Source: Neoceratodus forsteri (lineage: Eukaryota > Chordata > Ceratodontiformes > Ceratodontidae). Taken from it: a stretch of 64,000 nucleotides of DNA. A program made the position numbers and the translations under genes. Position 1 is the stretch's first letter; each line of letters starts with the position of its first letter. Where the stretch lies: NCBI GenBank assembly GCA_016271365.2, contig CM057454.1, forward strand, positions 459,387,501 to 459,451,500, in the 5' to 3' direction. The notes under the pieces are model-generated. The model was not told where the DNA came from and did no database searches. It worked only from the letters and a program-made list of their open reading frames with translations. This document shows positions 1-10,975 of the stretch, piece after piece.

Positions 1-110
1 TTTCTTAGTGTAGACACCTTTCTCAGCACATTTTGAAAATGAAAAACCTCACGATGGAGAGACAGTGTATCGATGCACCAACTTGGCACAAAGTCAGCAC
101 ATGAAAGTCA

Positions 111-340
111 TAATAACTGGCCAGTTATTACAGGAAATAATGACTGGCTTCTCCTATTGAAAAAAATTGCTAGCCAGTCATTATATATGGGATACAGTAT
201 AGGTGCAGTGTGTGTGAGAATTGCCTACACCAAGTTGTTGATGGCACATAAACCCGAGGGTGAAGCTCGAGGGGCTTATGATCGCCATCCAACAACGAGG
301 ATGTGTGTTAAATTCGAGTTAAACACATCTGCACCCCATA
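111..340. repeat. Cluster of foldback palindromes
   Basis: Three inverted repeats lie side by side. Positions 111-130 form a perfect 20-bp palindrome centred on TGGCCA. Positions 137-149 and 172-184 are perfect 13-bp inverted arms around a 22-nt A-rich loop. Positions about 199-245 and 284-340 form a longer imperfect foldback, whose outer arms match as GGTGCAG and CTGCACC and whose inner stem matches as GATGGC and GCCATC. Such structures usually come from MITE or foldback DNA transposons. I see no clear target-site duplication, so the family is unassigned. Confidence 0.6.
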
Positions 341-2339
341 TTTTATTTTATATAATTGAAGGGTTTCATTTTTTCTGTAGGTTTTGAAATGCAAAAGAAA
401 ACTGAGTATTACTGTGGTGAGTAAACGATTTAATAAGGAACAGAAAACTGCAGGTTCTACAAGTAACTGTAAATATTTAATTATTTAAAAGAAAAGTAAA
501 GAAAAATAACTGTCCTGATCATTGCTGTCCTTTTTCATGAAGCCACTGTTTTTCAAGTGCTGGCATCATTTGGCGTCGGGGAAAGGTGAGGGTTGAAAGG
601 GTGAGTGCTTAGGGACGTGGTAAAACTGTGGAGTGTAGTAGTCTGTTGTATTTTTTTTTATTTTGTTTAGGTTGTTGGATTGTGATGGAGACAGTTTAGT
701 ATGGAGCGAATGCAAGTGAGGTGAGCTGTTATGGACACTGATTTCTGTCAGAAAAGCGGACACTGTTAGGTCCGCTTGACTTTCTCTTTCTGTCTGAATA
801 CTTTAGGATCGGAAGAAGTCACGTGAATGCCGTAACACCTACTCAGGTGTTATGGTATTTAACACACATTTTTTCCCATTGTAAAAAACAGAACCCATTA
901 ATTATATAAAAATAATATACCATGCAGAAATAAATTACTTGCCTTGGCTTGATGTGCTGTAATACTGCTGCCCAGAGTTCCATCAACTAAAAAATATGCA
1001 TGCATTTGTGGTGTACTGTCACTTCTTGAGAGCCATATGTCTGTGACAGGGTCAGGACCCTGTTCCATTTTATAGGGCAAAATAAGATTGGTAAAAGCAT
1101 ATTATATTCTATCTTGTCCTATCCTTTACCTGTCCTGTCCTTTTTATATTTCAAATATTGGTTGCAAAGCTGTATTCCTGTGGGACCTTTGAACTGTTCC
1201 TTCCAGCAGCCTGATGACCCTCCCCTCCTTGCTCCTTCTTTTAGATTTTCCTGTCTTGCTTTTAGCACTTTCTTTTTCTTTCTGTTTTTCTTCCTTCTCC
1301 TTCCGCGCCAGTAACATGGTGACCCCCTGCCATCCCCATGAAATTAGACTTAAAGGATTTGTAATTGCACACTTAGGAGCTATAAGATTAATTTGAACTA
1401 CTCCTCAGCTTTGAAAAGGAAACTTTTAATTAAAAATCAGGAATATGTTAAAGAATAAATTAACTCCGATGTTGGGAAGGGGTTAATGTTTACTAGCCTG
1501 AGTTAGCGTTTATTTTTTTTTGCCTCTTTATTTATATCAGAAAACTTAGGAATGATGGCTGATTGAGTGTGTGTGTGGCGGGGGGGGAGAGGGTGACTGA
1601 GAACAAAAGGTCACAGGAATATCAGATTTAAAAAAAAATAACCACAGGAAGGCCGCGGAGAGGAGGCTCTCAGCACATTCTGAACTCTCTGAGAAGAAGG
1701 CGCAGACTGCATATGAAGCAGAGAGCAAGAAAGCCGTAACCTACAGTAGTTAAACAGGTTAACACAAAGCTGCAATGTATTACTGTATTTCCTACTGCTT
1801 AGAAGGGGGTCTACACTTTGGATACAGGGAAAACCTTTTAGAGCAAAGATAGACTGCAAAAGGCTTTACTGAATATATTTATAACTGATACAGAGCAGCT
1901 GCCTAATCAGTTTTCCAAATCTGTTTTCCATACTGATGCCACCTGATGAATTATATTTTTGTTAGTTTTATTACTGTGTTAATAAAACACTATTTGCACC
2001 TTGCACCTTTTTCCATGGTCTGTCTGTACTTCCTGACTCACTCCTCTATCAAGTATCACTGCTCAAAAATCCCCTAAACCAGGGAGGCAGGCTTACACCT
2101 ACATTGTATCTCAGCTCTTGTTTCTCAGCCGACTCTCCTAGAGTGTGCAACTTCCCACGTATTACATTCCCTCTGTCAGCTGTATCCACTCTACTAGCCA
2201 ATATAGTGTCATCATCAAACTGTAGCAGCCTGTCAGCCTGGTGCTAAACTCCTCCTCCTCCAAGTCATTTATAAACATTGTGTCTTTCCTAGGTTTGGAG
2301 GAAGCCAAAAACCTAGAAAATCATCCATGGTCTTCCACC
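341..2339. other. No gene recognised
   Basis: AT-rich, non-repetitive-looking DNA. The short open frames here are not supported by any family resemblance, codon pattern or start context that I can see. A pyrimidine-rich stretch lies near 1195-1300 and a G-run near 1578-1590. Nothing in it argues for an exon or an RNA gene. Confidence 0.5.
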
Positions 2340-2900
2340 CCCCTCTCCCCTTTACCTCAACAACCTTGTGTACATCTGTCCATTCACTCCTTATGGATGC
2401 TGCCTTCTCCATAACCCTTTCTCCAGTTTGTGCACAGTTGATGACAGACATTTTGGTTTCTCAGTTTCTGCCATCAGAAACTGCCTACCTGTTATGCACT
2501 ACCTCATTGACTGTCTCTCTTCAAATCGCTTCTTCAAAACTTTTCTCTCTTACCTATTCTAACATCTTTTTCTCCGTCCTCGTGCCTACTGTACCTTCCT
2601 TCCTCCCTCACTGCTAAACCCCTTCCATAATTTAGCCCTAATCAGTGCTGTTTTTTGAGACATTCTTTCAGACCTTCTACTGCTACAAAGTGCTGTTTGA
2701 TTGATTACCATTATAGTTTGTACTGTAGCATTATTTTCATTACTGCATCTTGTGTAATGAATGCAGTTTACATTTGCTTTCTGAATCATTATACTACTGG
2801 CTATTGTTGCAGTATTTTCACTATTGAAAAGTAGTTTGAGACTCTGCCTGTATGAAACACGCTATATAATTTAAATCATTGTATTATACATTTTATTAGT
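2340..2900 (+). mobile_element. Probable L2-like LINE 3-prime remnant
   Basis: Near 2515-2560 the plus strand reads a Ser/Phe/Lys-rich peptide (around RFFKTFLSYLF) that resembles the last residues of L2 ORF2. About 300 bp later comes an ACGCTATATAAT sequence near 2860, close to the GCGCTATATAAAT-type tail of L2-like LINEs. Only this decayed 3-prime end is visible and no RT motif is left. The call rests on these two weak resemblances, so other origins are possible. Confidence 0.35.
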
Positions 2901-3203
2901 TAGATACTTATGTATTTAATTCGGAGTTTCACCAGGAAGAGATACTGAGCTGATAACAGCTCATTTCTGATGCGTCCTGGGGGTAGGGGATGTGGAAAAT
3001 CATATATAGAAAATACATGATCTCAAGGAACATAATCAACATAAAAGACAAATCTTTAGGTAAATAGAACTAATCTAGCATATGAAAGTACAGCTAATGA
3101 AGGAAGCAGAATGCCAGGGCAAAATTAGTGTGGAGGGTGGGAGTGGAGGAAGAGAGTCATGGACAGTTGCAGGTGGGTGAAAAATAGGCATGAAGTAACG
3201 ACG

Positions 3204-4269
3204 TTAAAGAGCCCCTGACACCATTATGATAACTTTGAAAAAATGTAATATTTAGCCACAGTTTAGCTTACATTTATTACCTTTTTCTGTAATTCTCACT
3301 CTTGCTTCTTTGTTCCTAAGGATATTTGCATGTAAACAGGATTACTGCCCTGTCTGTTCTGGCTGCTTGCCTACACCTGACATCACAGTTCGGTTTATTT
3401 TTATTTATTTTTTTATTTTTTTCAAACTCTATTTTTTCACCCCTAGCATGCCACCAAACTCTCTTCAGCAACCTCCGGGACCGCAGTCTCTGCCTTCCTA
3501 CGTGGTTCAGTTGCCCCATCAGCTCCTCTCCGGCACCAGCATCCTCGGGTCGACCCTCTGGGGAAGGGTCGCCCCTGTCCAGGGCACTGTTTCTTTAAGT
3601 ATTGAGACACCAGGCCTGAGAGGGGGGAACAGCGGAGGGGGAAGTGTCCGTTTCTGGGAGTGTGGACTGCGGAGGGAGGTGCCTTCACCTGTCGGCGGAG
3701 ATGGGGTGGGTTTAGCATGCTTGAGTCCCCAGTGGAGCCCGGCCTATCAAGGCAACATGCTGCTGTGGCTTTACCCCCCGGTATGTGCCACACCACTGCT
3801 TTCGGCTACCTTCAGCCACCGCCAGAGGTCACTCCTCGAGCGAGTGTTGTGCCCTAACCCTCCCCTGGAAGAGAGAGCAGTCCTCTGGATGATAAATCTC
3901 CTTCCTCTCCTGTCGACCTCAATGACCCGGGCTTGTTCCTCAACTTGTCAGCTGGCGTGGCAATATGCTACGGCCCAGCACCTCAACCCTCAGTGTGACT
4001 GTGCTGGCATCATAGTTCTGTTTATGACATCACAGTGTGTTGCTGTGGAGATAATTGTGATGCCATAAACAGGGGATTATGATGTCAGATTTAGGCAAGC
4101 AGAAAAGACCAGATAATGTCTCAGGTACAGGAATCTTCTTTTATTCAACTGTCCTCAACAATAAAGAAAAAAGGCAATGAATTACAGAAAATATATGAAA
4201 TATAAACTGAATTGTATCTAAATATCACACTTTTTTCAAGTTTTTCTAATGGTGTCAGGGACTCTTTAA
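3204..4269. mobile_element. Non-autonomous TTAA-flanked DNA transposon, Kolobok/T2-like
   Basis: A 1,058-bp unit (3208-4265) is flanked on both sides by TTAA (3204-3207 and 4266-4269). Its first and last 19 bp are inverted repeats that match at 18 positions, beginning AGAGCCCCTGACACC on the left. Subterminal inverted similarity continues to about 3386 on the left and 4080 on the right, including the block GCTTGCCTA near a TGACATCA. TTAA targets are used by piggyBac and Kolobok. The TTAAAGRR start recalls the Kolobok/T2 MITEs of Xenopus, so I favour Kolobok. There is no transposase. The GC-rich interior (about 3440-3960) keeps a 252-codon open frame with no recognisable domain. Confidence 0.75.
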
Positions 4270-5216
4270 GGAGTAAGCAGAAGAGGCAGAGTGAATTGAC
4301 AAGGGAAGGAAAAAACAGAGTTTAAGAAAGCAGAATGAGAATGCAGATTGACCAAAAGTAGATTTTCTAGAAGGAAAGGTGAGAGAAAGGGAAGTATAAT
4401 TGCATAGATTGTAGGGGGAATCTAAGGGAGAGAACAAGAAGGAAGTAAGGTAGGAGGGAAGAGAACCAAACCAAAATTTAGATATGAAGGAGGCACAGTA
4501 GGAAAGTTGCCTGGTGTCAAGAAAAGGGAGAGAAAGGGCAGAGTAGAATGAGCAGTGGTGGGTACGAGGGGAGCAATCTAAAGCAAAATGACAAAAAGAG
4601 TGGAAGAGGGGATCCAATCTGGTAAGGGAGGATTTGGGAGCTTTACTATAGGCTATGTCACCACAATCAAAAATAGGAATCTTTAAAACGATCTCGCGAT
4701 GGACAGGAAGCAGGATACTCATTTTGTTGCTGTACAATGCACCAAGCTTGGGTGAAGCTTTTGGTGTATGGCATCAATATGAATCAAGATGACGGTCAAG
4801 CCAGACCCCAAGGTACTTGAAAGTGGATACATACTCTATAATAGCATCATCAGGTGTGTGGAATGTAGGGAGAGGGGTGAGTCTGGAGAGCCTCTGATGG
4901 GTGCCAAAAGTCTTAGAGATGGGTTTCTTTGGGGGGCATTGAGGGATAGTTGGTTAGAATGGAACCAGCTCTGGCTGTTGTTAAAATGCAGCTGAAGCAG
5001 TGAGGTAAGTTCATTGGAGAGAAGAGAAGACAGATGCAAAAATAACTACATCATCAGCTCATGTGAATGGATGCAGAGGAACAGACAGAGGGAGGTCGTT
5101 CAAGAATATAGAAAGAGAGTAGGACCCAGTACAGACCCTTGAGGGACACCTGAGCAGATAGGGAGTGGTGATGAAATGGAGCTATCTATCAAAATAACTT
5201 GAGTCCTTCCCTCAAG

Positions 5217-5740
5217 TTAAGAACAAAACCAGCTGATAGCAGAGTCAGAAAGAACCACTGCTTTAAGCTTGTCAGGAAGGAGGGGATGTGCTACTGTGTT
5301 AGAAGCTTTAGTAAGATCAACAAAAATGGCGCACATGATCAGACCCTGCTCTATACTTGTGAGGATGGAGTCAGTGAGCCGAAGGAGGGAAATGGAAGTA
5401 GAGTAAGATTTCCTAAAACCAGACTGAAAGGGGGTGAAAAAGGAGGAGGAGTCAAGGAAGGAAGAGAGTTGTGATAGTATAAGGTGTTCCTGTAACTTGG
5501 CTAGTGTAGGCAAGAGAGAGAGAGAGAGAGATAGGATGGTAGTTACCAGGAGAAGAGGGATCACCAGCTTTATGGCTAGGAATAACAGTAGGCTGCTTCC
5601 AGGCATCGGGAACAGTAGCAGAGGAAAAAGAAAGGCATAGTAATAGGCAGAGCAGTGGCAGGGGGCAAGAGAAGTAGAAGTTTAAGGTCAAGGCCATCAG
5701 GGCTACCACATTTGTGAGAATCACCCCCCCACACACCATT
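5217..5740 (-). pseudogene. L2 reverse transcriptase remnant
   Basis: The minus strand encodes reverse-transcriptase fragments of the L2 clade in overlapping frames. The block around NYHPISL, then HLILSQLSSFLDSSSFFTPF and QSGFRKSYSTS, corresponds to RT motifs 0-2. The block IFVDLTKASNTVAHPLL corresponds to motif A, where L2 elements usually have FIDLTKAFDTVDH. The expected catalytic Asp is present in VDLTKA. Frames shift at least twice inside 520 bp, so no active enzyme is made. It belongs to the surrounding minus-strand LINE. Confidence 0.8.
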
Positions 5741-5745
5741 TCCTC

Positions 5746-6436
5746 AATCCATTTTTCCCCAGGATAACCATATTAGAGATACATTCTCTCACCTGGGATC
5801 TGTCCCAGCAAGTACTAAACACTTATCATTCCCTTAGTCTCTCAGATATTGCTACAGAACACTGAAATGCAATCTTGACACCCACCAGCTCGAGACCAGC
5901 ATCTCGACACTGCACTAACCAACGATGGTAAGCCCGACAGTGGGTTGCCAGGACTCAGGTTGGTAATCATTATTTTGGAGGGTGCAGGGTCTAAGCCCCC
6001 AGCAATGAAGGTGGTAGCCCCCGATAGAGAGAAACCCAGCATTAGTCCGCTGTTGGATTTACCATCATCAGAATGGTACACGTCAGGTTACTGCAGCTTC
6101 AGGATGTTGGTCTCTAGCTGGTGGGTGACGAGATTGTGTGGTTCGACATTCAGTAGTATAAACGTCTCTCGTAGTTTACTAATTCTAATGCTGCCTTATA
6201 ATGTAAGTGTAAAAGGTATATTTATAACTAATTTTGTGTATATATTTTGCATTCATATGTATCCTGCTGTAACCCACCAAAACTATTGCCTGTAATATTA
6301 TTCTGTCTATGTGTACAAATGTTGATTGTATTTGAGAGATTCTCCTCCCCCCCAGGATGCACCGTGAGGTGAGACACCTGTTGTTCGGTGTGCCTTTCCT
6401 GGTGAAACATTTCAATAAATAAATAAATTAACAGCA
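5746..6436 (+). mobile_element. LINE 3-prime fragment inserted in L2 copy 1
   Basis: This plus-strand segment interrupts the minus-strand L2. Its last 100 bp carry the tail CCCCCCAGGATGCACC, then TTTCCTGGTGAAACATTTC and a run of AATAAATAAAT, the form of a LINE 3-prime end. Antisense copies of the same tail motif occur near 2930 and 31450, and a more diverged one near 51020. The upstream 500 bp hold no RT motif that I recognise. Target-site duplications are not clear, so the left boundary is approximate. Confidence 0.5.
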
Positions 6437-7254
6437 AGCAAAGACTTAAGATAGGCAGAGGTGGTGGTAGAAGAATAGGAAAAAGAGATTTAAAGAAGGA
6501 TAAGGTAGAAGGGGAGGAGGAAAGGATGAGACAGAGGGCACAGGTAGTAAAGTTGGAATTAAAGGAAGAGACAACAGTAGAAGGGTGAGAAATGAGGGAG
6601 CCCTCAACCTTGAGGACAGGAGAGGGAGACTGAATCAGAGGGGAAAACAGGGAATGGATAACTTATCAGAGCATGAGAGGGATGATTAATGTTGTTCTGC
6701 TGCGTGTGTACAAAGTATTCAGACTTGGCAAGCCTTATGGCTTTGGTACATGTGTTACGAAGGCAGCAATAGTTTGCTAGAAGTTGCTGGGGGCCACTGA
6801 TCTTAAAAGAATGCCAGGCAAGGTTTCTAGTATGAGGCGAGCTATAACCTCAAGTATAATCCAGGGAAGATGACCGCCCTGGTTTTTTTTTTTTTTTCCA
6901 ACGGAGCATGATGATCCCATACAACTATAAATTTGGATTTGAAAGTACTGCAGAGCAAAATTAATATTACTGGCTGAAGAAATTGGGGACAATCAGTTGC
7001 CTCTAGGTCAGCAAGGAGAGGACAAGTCCAGTGACCTAAAGGACCTGAGATGGATGAATTTAGGGGCCTTAGGATGATGGATCTTGCTAACAGTAAACCA
7101 CATGATGGTCACTGAGGGCATCAGGAAAAATTCCAGCATCCACAATATGGTGGGGATGTGAGGAAAGGACCCAGTCTAATAGAGAGTAATTTCAAGTTTT
7201 AAAATTAAGGTGAATGGGGTCAGAGACCAATTTAGTTAGTTGTGATATCTTTAC

Positions 7255-7744
7255 ATTTACCATGAAAATGGTCGTTTGGCTCATGGACTTTCCAGTGTAT
7301 AAATAAACAAAACAGACATTTTGAACAATTTTATTTGAATTGGGGGGAGAACCAATTTATATTATACAGTGGCAAGAAAAAATCCTGGACTCTGATTGGT
7401 CAGTCTTGGGCTGAACCCGTGATGTTATCCCAGCACAACATCATGGGTCTAGTCTCAGCCTCACTGTGAACCTACAGATGAGCTTGATATGCTTGAGCAC
7501 CTCCTGGAGTGTTTCCTCTTCTCTTAAAATAAAACAAAAATATTTTCCACAAAAACATCTTTAAAATGATTATTTATTCGGTATAACAATGAGCCATTGT
7601 ATAATAGCAATAATGCCCTCTAGGGTGTGTGTTGTTTGGGATAACGTCACGCCTCGTTGTTGGATACTTAGGCCTGTTGGCTGTTTTAACCACTTCAGGC
7701 GTGACATTATCCCAACTCAACACACACCTGTCAGGCATTATTGC
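7255..7744. mobile_element. Insertion in L2 copy 1, carrying a foldback element
   Basis: The L2 coding trace stops near 7255 and resumes near 7745, so this stretch is foreign to it. Within it, 7602-7654 and 7697-7747 are inverted arms of about 51 bp. They share AGCAATAATGCC, GGTGTGTGTTG and GGGATAAYGTCACGCCT with a few changes. A second, more diverged member of the same foldback family lies at 10828-10975. There is no transposase. The first 340 bp are unassigned. Confidence 0.6.
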
Positions 7745-7978
7745 TTAATTAAAGTCACCAAGAATATAAAGCTCACCTCTGGAAGAGTTAGAACAGACAG
7801 ATGAAAGAAGATCAGCATCTGAAGCAGAGGAAATACCAGGGCAACAATAAACACCAGCAATAAAGATGGGGATAAAAAGGTAAGAGGAGTTTGAGTGGGA
7901 CCAGCTCATATGAAGTGGGAAGAGACAGCAAGAACAGTCACAAATGGGATACTTGTGGAGATGTAAAAGCAACACCAC
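7745..7978 (-). pseudogene. L2 apurinic endonuclease remnant
   Basis: The minus strand keeps a 77-codon frame ending in SSRGELYILGDFN. GDFN is the conserved Asp-Asn motif of the LINE apurinic-like endonuclease, which nicks the target DNA before reverse transcription. The upstream PGISSAS block matches the region before it in L2-type endonucleases. The rest of the endonuclease is lost. It marks the 5-prime side of L2 copy 1 and sits directly against the foreign stretch at 7255-7744. Confidence 0.65.
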
Positions 7979-8392
7979 CGCCTCTTTGTGCGATGTTGCC
8001 TAGCTACAGAGTAATCAGGGATAGTTACAGCAGAATTTTATTTATTTTTATGTAGCTGTTTGTCCCCTCAGCTGCCACCATTACCTCTCCTTTGGGTCTT
8101 GTTCTGCTAGTGACCCCTCAACCGCATTCTACTTCCTCCACTTTTGTGGCCAGTGGGATGCACATGGAAGGCGGCCTGGGGGTGCCAGTGACCTTCATTA
8201 GACAGCTCAGTGCTCATTTTGTTTTGCTGGTTTTACTCCTTGTTAGTTTGCATCCCTCCTTCCACCCTTGCTCGTGAGCACAGCCACTGTTGGCCTTTGC
8301 ATGCACAGCATCCTGCTATGAGAGTATGATCCCTGGCCCAACTGCAGGGGTCGCTGTCACACCAGAAGCCATTCCGTTCCTCCCTGGCTTAG

Positions 8393-9361
8393 GCATACTG
8401 CCATATGGCAGCTAACCAAGCCTGGTCTGCCTATGACACAGTGACCCAAGTCTTCTCATACACTGCCATATGGCAGCTAACCAAGCCTGGCCTGCCTATT
8501 ACACAGTGACCCAAGTCTGCTTATATACTGCCACAGGGCAGCTACCCCAGCATGGCCTGCCTATGACACAGTGACCCAAGTCTGCTCATATACTACCATA
8601 GGGCAGCTACCCCAGCATGGCCTGCCTATGGCATGGTGACCCAGTCTGCTAATACACTGCCATAGGGCAGCTAACCAAGCCTGGCCTGCCTATGATACAG
8701 TGAACCAAGTCTGCTCATATACTGTCATAGGGCAGTTACCCCAGCTTGGCCTGCCTATGACACAGTGACCCAAGTCTGCTAAAACACTGCCATACAGCAG
8801 CTAACCAAGCTTGGCCTGCCTATGACACAGTGACGCAAATCTGCTCATACACTGTGATATGGCAGCTAACCAAGCCTGGCCTGCCTAAAGACTCAGTGAC
8901 CCAAGTCTGCTCATACATTGCCACAGGGCAGCCAGCCAAGCCTGGCTTGCCTATGACACAGTGACCAGGCCTGCTCATACACTGCCACAGGGCAGCTAAC
9001 CAAGCCTGGCCTGCGCGATATATAGTGATCCACATCTGCTCATACACTGCCAAAGGGCAGCTACCATAGTCTGGTCTGCCTGTGATGCAGAGACCCGAGT
9101 CTGTTCATATACTGCCATATGGCAGCTACCCCTGTCTGGCCTGCCCGTGCTGATGTGACCCAGGTCTGCTCATACACTGCCATACGGCAGCCACCCCAGC
9201 CTGTGTGCCTATGATGGAGTGACCCAAGCCTGCTCATATACTGCCATATGGCAGCTACCGCAGCCTTGCCTACCTATAACGCAGTGACCCAAGTCTGCTC
9301 ATACACTGCCATATGGCAGCTACCGCAGCCTGGTCTGCCCGTGACTCAGTGACCCAAGTCT
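8393..9361. repeat. 65-bp satellite, about 15 tandem copies
   Basis: The marker GTGACCCAAG recurs at 8441, 8506, 8571 and then on, giving a 65-bp period across roughly 970 bp. Each unit holds a CTGCCATATGGCAG-type block, a CC(C/A)AGCCTGGCCTGCC block, TATGACACAGTGACCC and AGTCTGCTCATA. Units differ at several positions, so the array is not very recent. In its best copies the first block is a perfect 14-bp palindrome. As 65 is not a multiple of three, open frames in the array are accidental. Confidence 0.92.
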
Positions 9362-10827
9362 CGCTGGGCCAACCATGTGTTTATGGGCAAAACATAGCCT
9401 TTTTAGATGAATAGGGGCCCAGACCTTTGAAATTTACCCCTAACAAAGGGCTTTTACAGCACAGGAACTGTTGCTGTCCCCTACCCACCCTGTTTGTACT
9501 CTGAGTACAAAGGACTTTTTACACACACGACATTCTCAACTAAGTGCCCTGATACTGGGTCACAGAAGAATGTAATTTACAGTTTCTAACAGACTTCTGA
9601 CCTGAGCTGAAATACTTTATAGAAGCAAATATGATAATAAAAATAAAACACACCCACACACAAACAAAAAATGCATTGCATAATTGTTATAATACTTATC
9701 ACTCTAAAACTAGAGGTGAGGAAGCCATGTTTTTTTCACGTAGAGCCAAAACATGAGCCAAGAGATGGATGCTGTTGGCTGTTCTCTGTGATACAGACAG
9801 TGTCTGTCATGAGTTGCACAAGAAGAATCAAATGTTTCCACCACTACATTAACATCTGAGGCAGAACAAAATTATTCCTTTGATCATAACAGGCGTGGCT
9901 TGACCTTGGCTCTCAATTGTTTATGAAGGTCAAGCGGAGCAATGCAACAGACTCAAGCCTGCTCTGACTTGCCCACCTCTGTGTAAAACAGGGTTTTGTG
10001 CAATTTTCACATGCAAATTTTTTTTTTACTCAGCACTACTTTAAAGCAGCAGAGTTTTTGCATATTAAAGAAAAAAGTCACAGTCTTGGGCATCATATAC
10101 AAAATCAGATTATAAAATGGGTTTTAACAGTCATCACAACGATGGCTATCACCTTTACTCACTAAAAAAAACTTCAGCTAGGTCTTAAAAATAAAACTGC
10201 CTTAAAGTTAATAAATAAATTAAATGTTTTTTGCCATCATAATTCTCTTCTGACACACACATACTTAAATTTAAAAAAATGAAGTACTACAGTACCTACA
10301 ATTTTAATGTATGGAGTTTCTTTGTTGTCCATTAAAAATCCCCCCTAATATCCCTACCTGTTTACCATTCAAAATCTCCGCTGCTTAACCTGCTACAGAT
10401 TAAAAAAAGCCCTGGTTTCATCTAAGGCCTTCTGTTGTGTGCCTGTGGGGGTGAACATTCTACCAGTTGAACTGAGCAGAGATTTGAATTCTTGTATTCC
10501 ATCCGTAGTAGACATTCCACCTCTTGAATGTAGGAAAGACAGAAAAGAAACAAGGTGGGGAAAAGGGAGGGAATACTGTAAAGAGAAAGAAAAAAAAAAG
10601 TGAGGAAATGGGGTAGGTTGGGGAAATAAAGGGTGAAAGTGCTAATTAAAAATAAATGTATTTTGTTGTGCATAATATTTGAACCTGAGCTGGCTTGTCA
10701 GTTCTAGGATGTGCTGTAACTATTTTGCTGGGGTGGATGAACATTTTTTTTTAAGTCATAAAAATGTTTCTGTTTTACTTTGTGCATTTTTCACCCCCAA
10801 AAATCATGGACCCATTTATAATCATAA
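9362..10827. other. No gene recognised
   Basis: AT-rich non-coding DNA with short A and CA runs near 9635-9672 and a T run near 10017-10026. No family motif, RNA fold or credible open frame is visible. Confidence 0.5.
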
Positions 10828-10975
10828 TAAAGATACTTCAGGGTGTACTTTGTGGTGGGATAACTGCACTTCTCGGGTGGTTGAAGGCACTCAGCAGTGC
10901 CTTGTACCTCATAACACACCCAAAGTGTGCTATTATCCCTCCATGGTATGCACCCTGTCATGTCTTATTGCTAAT
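10828..10975. repeat. Foldback element, second copy
   Basis: The left arm carries AGGGTGTACTTTGTGG then TGGGATAACTGCAC. The right arm carries the inverted counterpart, ending GCACCCTGTCATGTCTTATT. A GGCACTCAGCAGTGCC hairpin sits near the centre. The right-arm end CTGTCA..TTATTGCTTAATT-like sequence matches the foldback at 7602-7747, so the two are members of one family. Confidence 0.6.

Larger units (their letters stand above)
2925..8050 (-). mobile_element. L2-like LINE copy 1, minus strand, with three insertions
   Basis: A minus-strand non-LTR retrotransposon reads from an endonuclease remnant near 7745-7978, through reverse transcriptase near 5217-5740, to a 3-prime tail near 2925-3000. 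The body is broken by frameshifts and stops throughout. Three later insertions split it: a TTAA-flanked DNA transposon at 3204-4269, a plus-strand LINE 3-prime fragment at about 5746-6436, and a stretch with a foldback at about 7255-7745. Flanking pieces keep the same orientation and order, which supports one original element. The purine-rich plus strand across 4270-5200 and 6440-7250 is its decayed coding DNA. It is inactive. Confidence 0.75.

Noticed and set aside
3310..4068. 252-codon plus-strand open frame as a host gene
   Set aside because: It lies wholly inside the TTAA-flanked transposon, starts in low-complexity T-rich sequence and shows no domain. Its openness is explained by the GC-rich interior.
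8820..9053. Repetitive 77-codon minus-strand frame as a protein repeat gene
   Set aside because: It is a reading of the 65-bp satellite. The period is not a multiple of three, so the peptide repeats only by chance frame changes.
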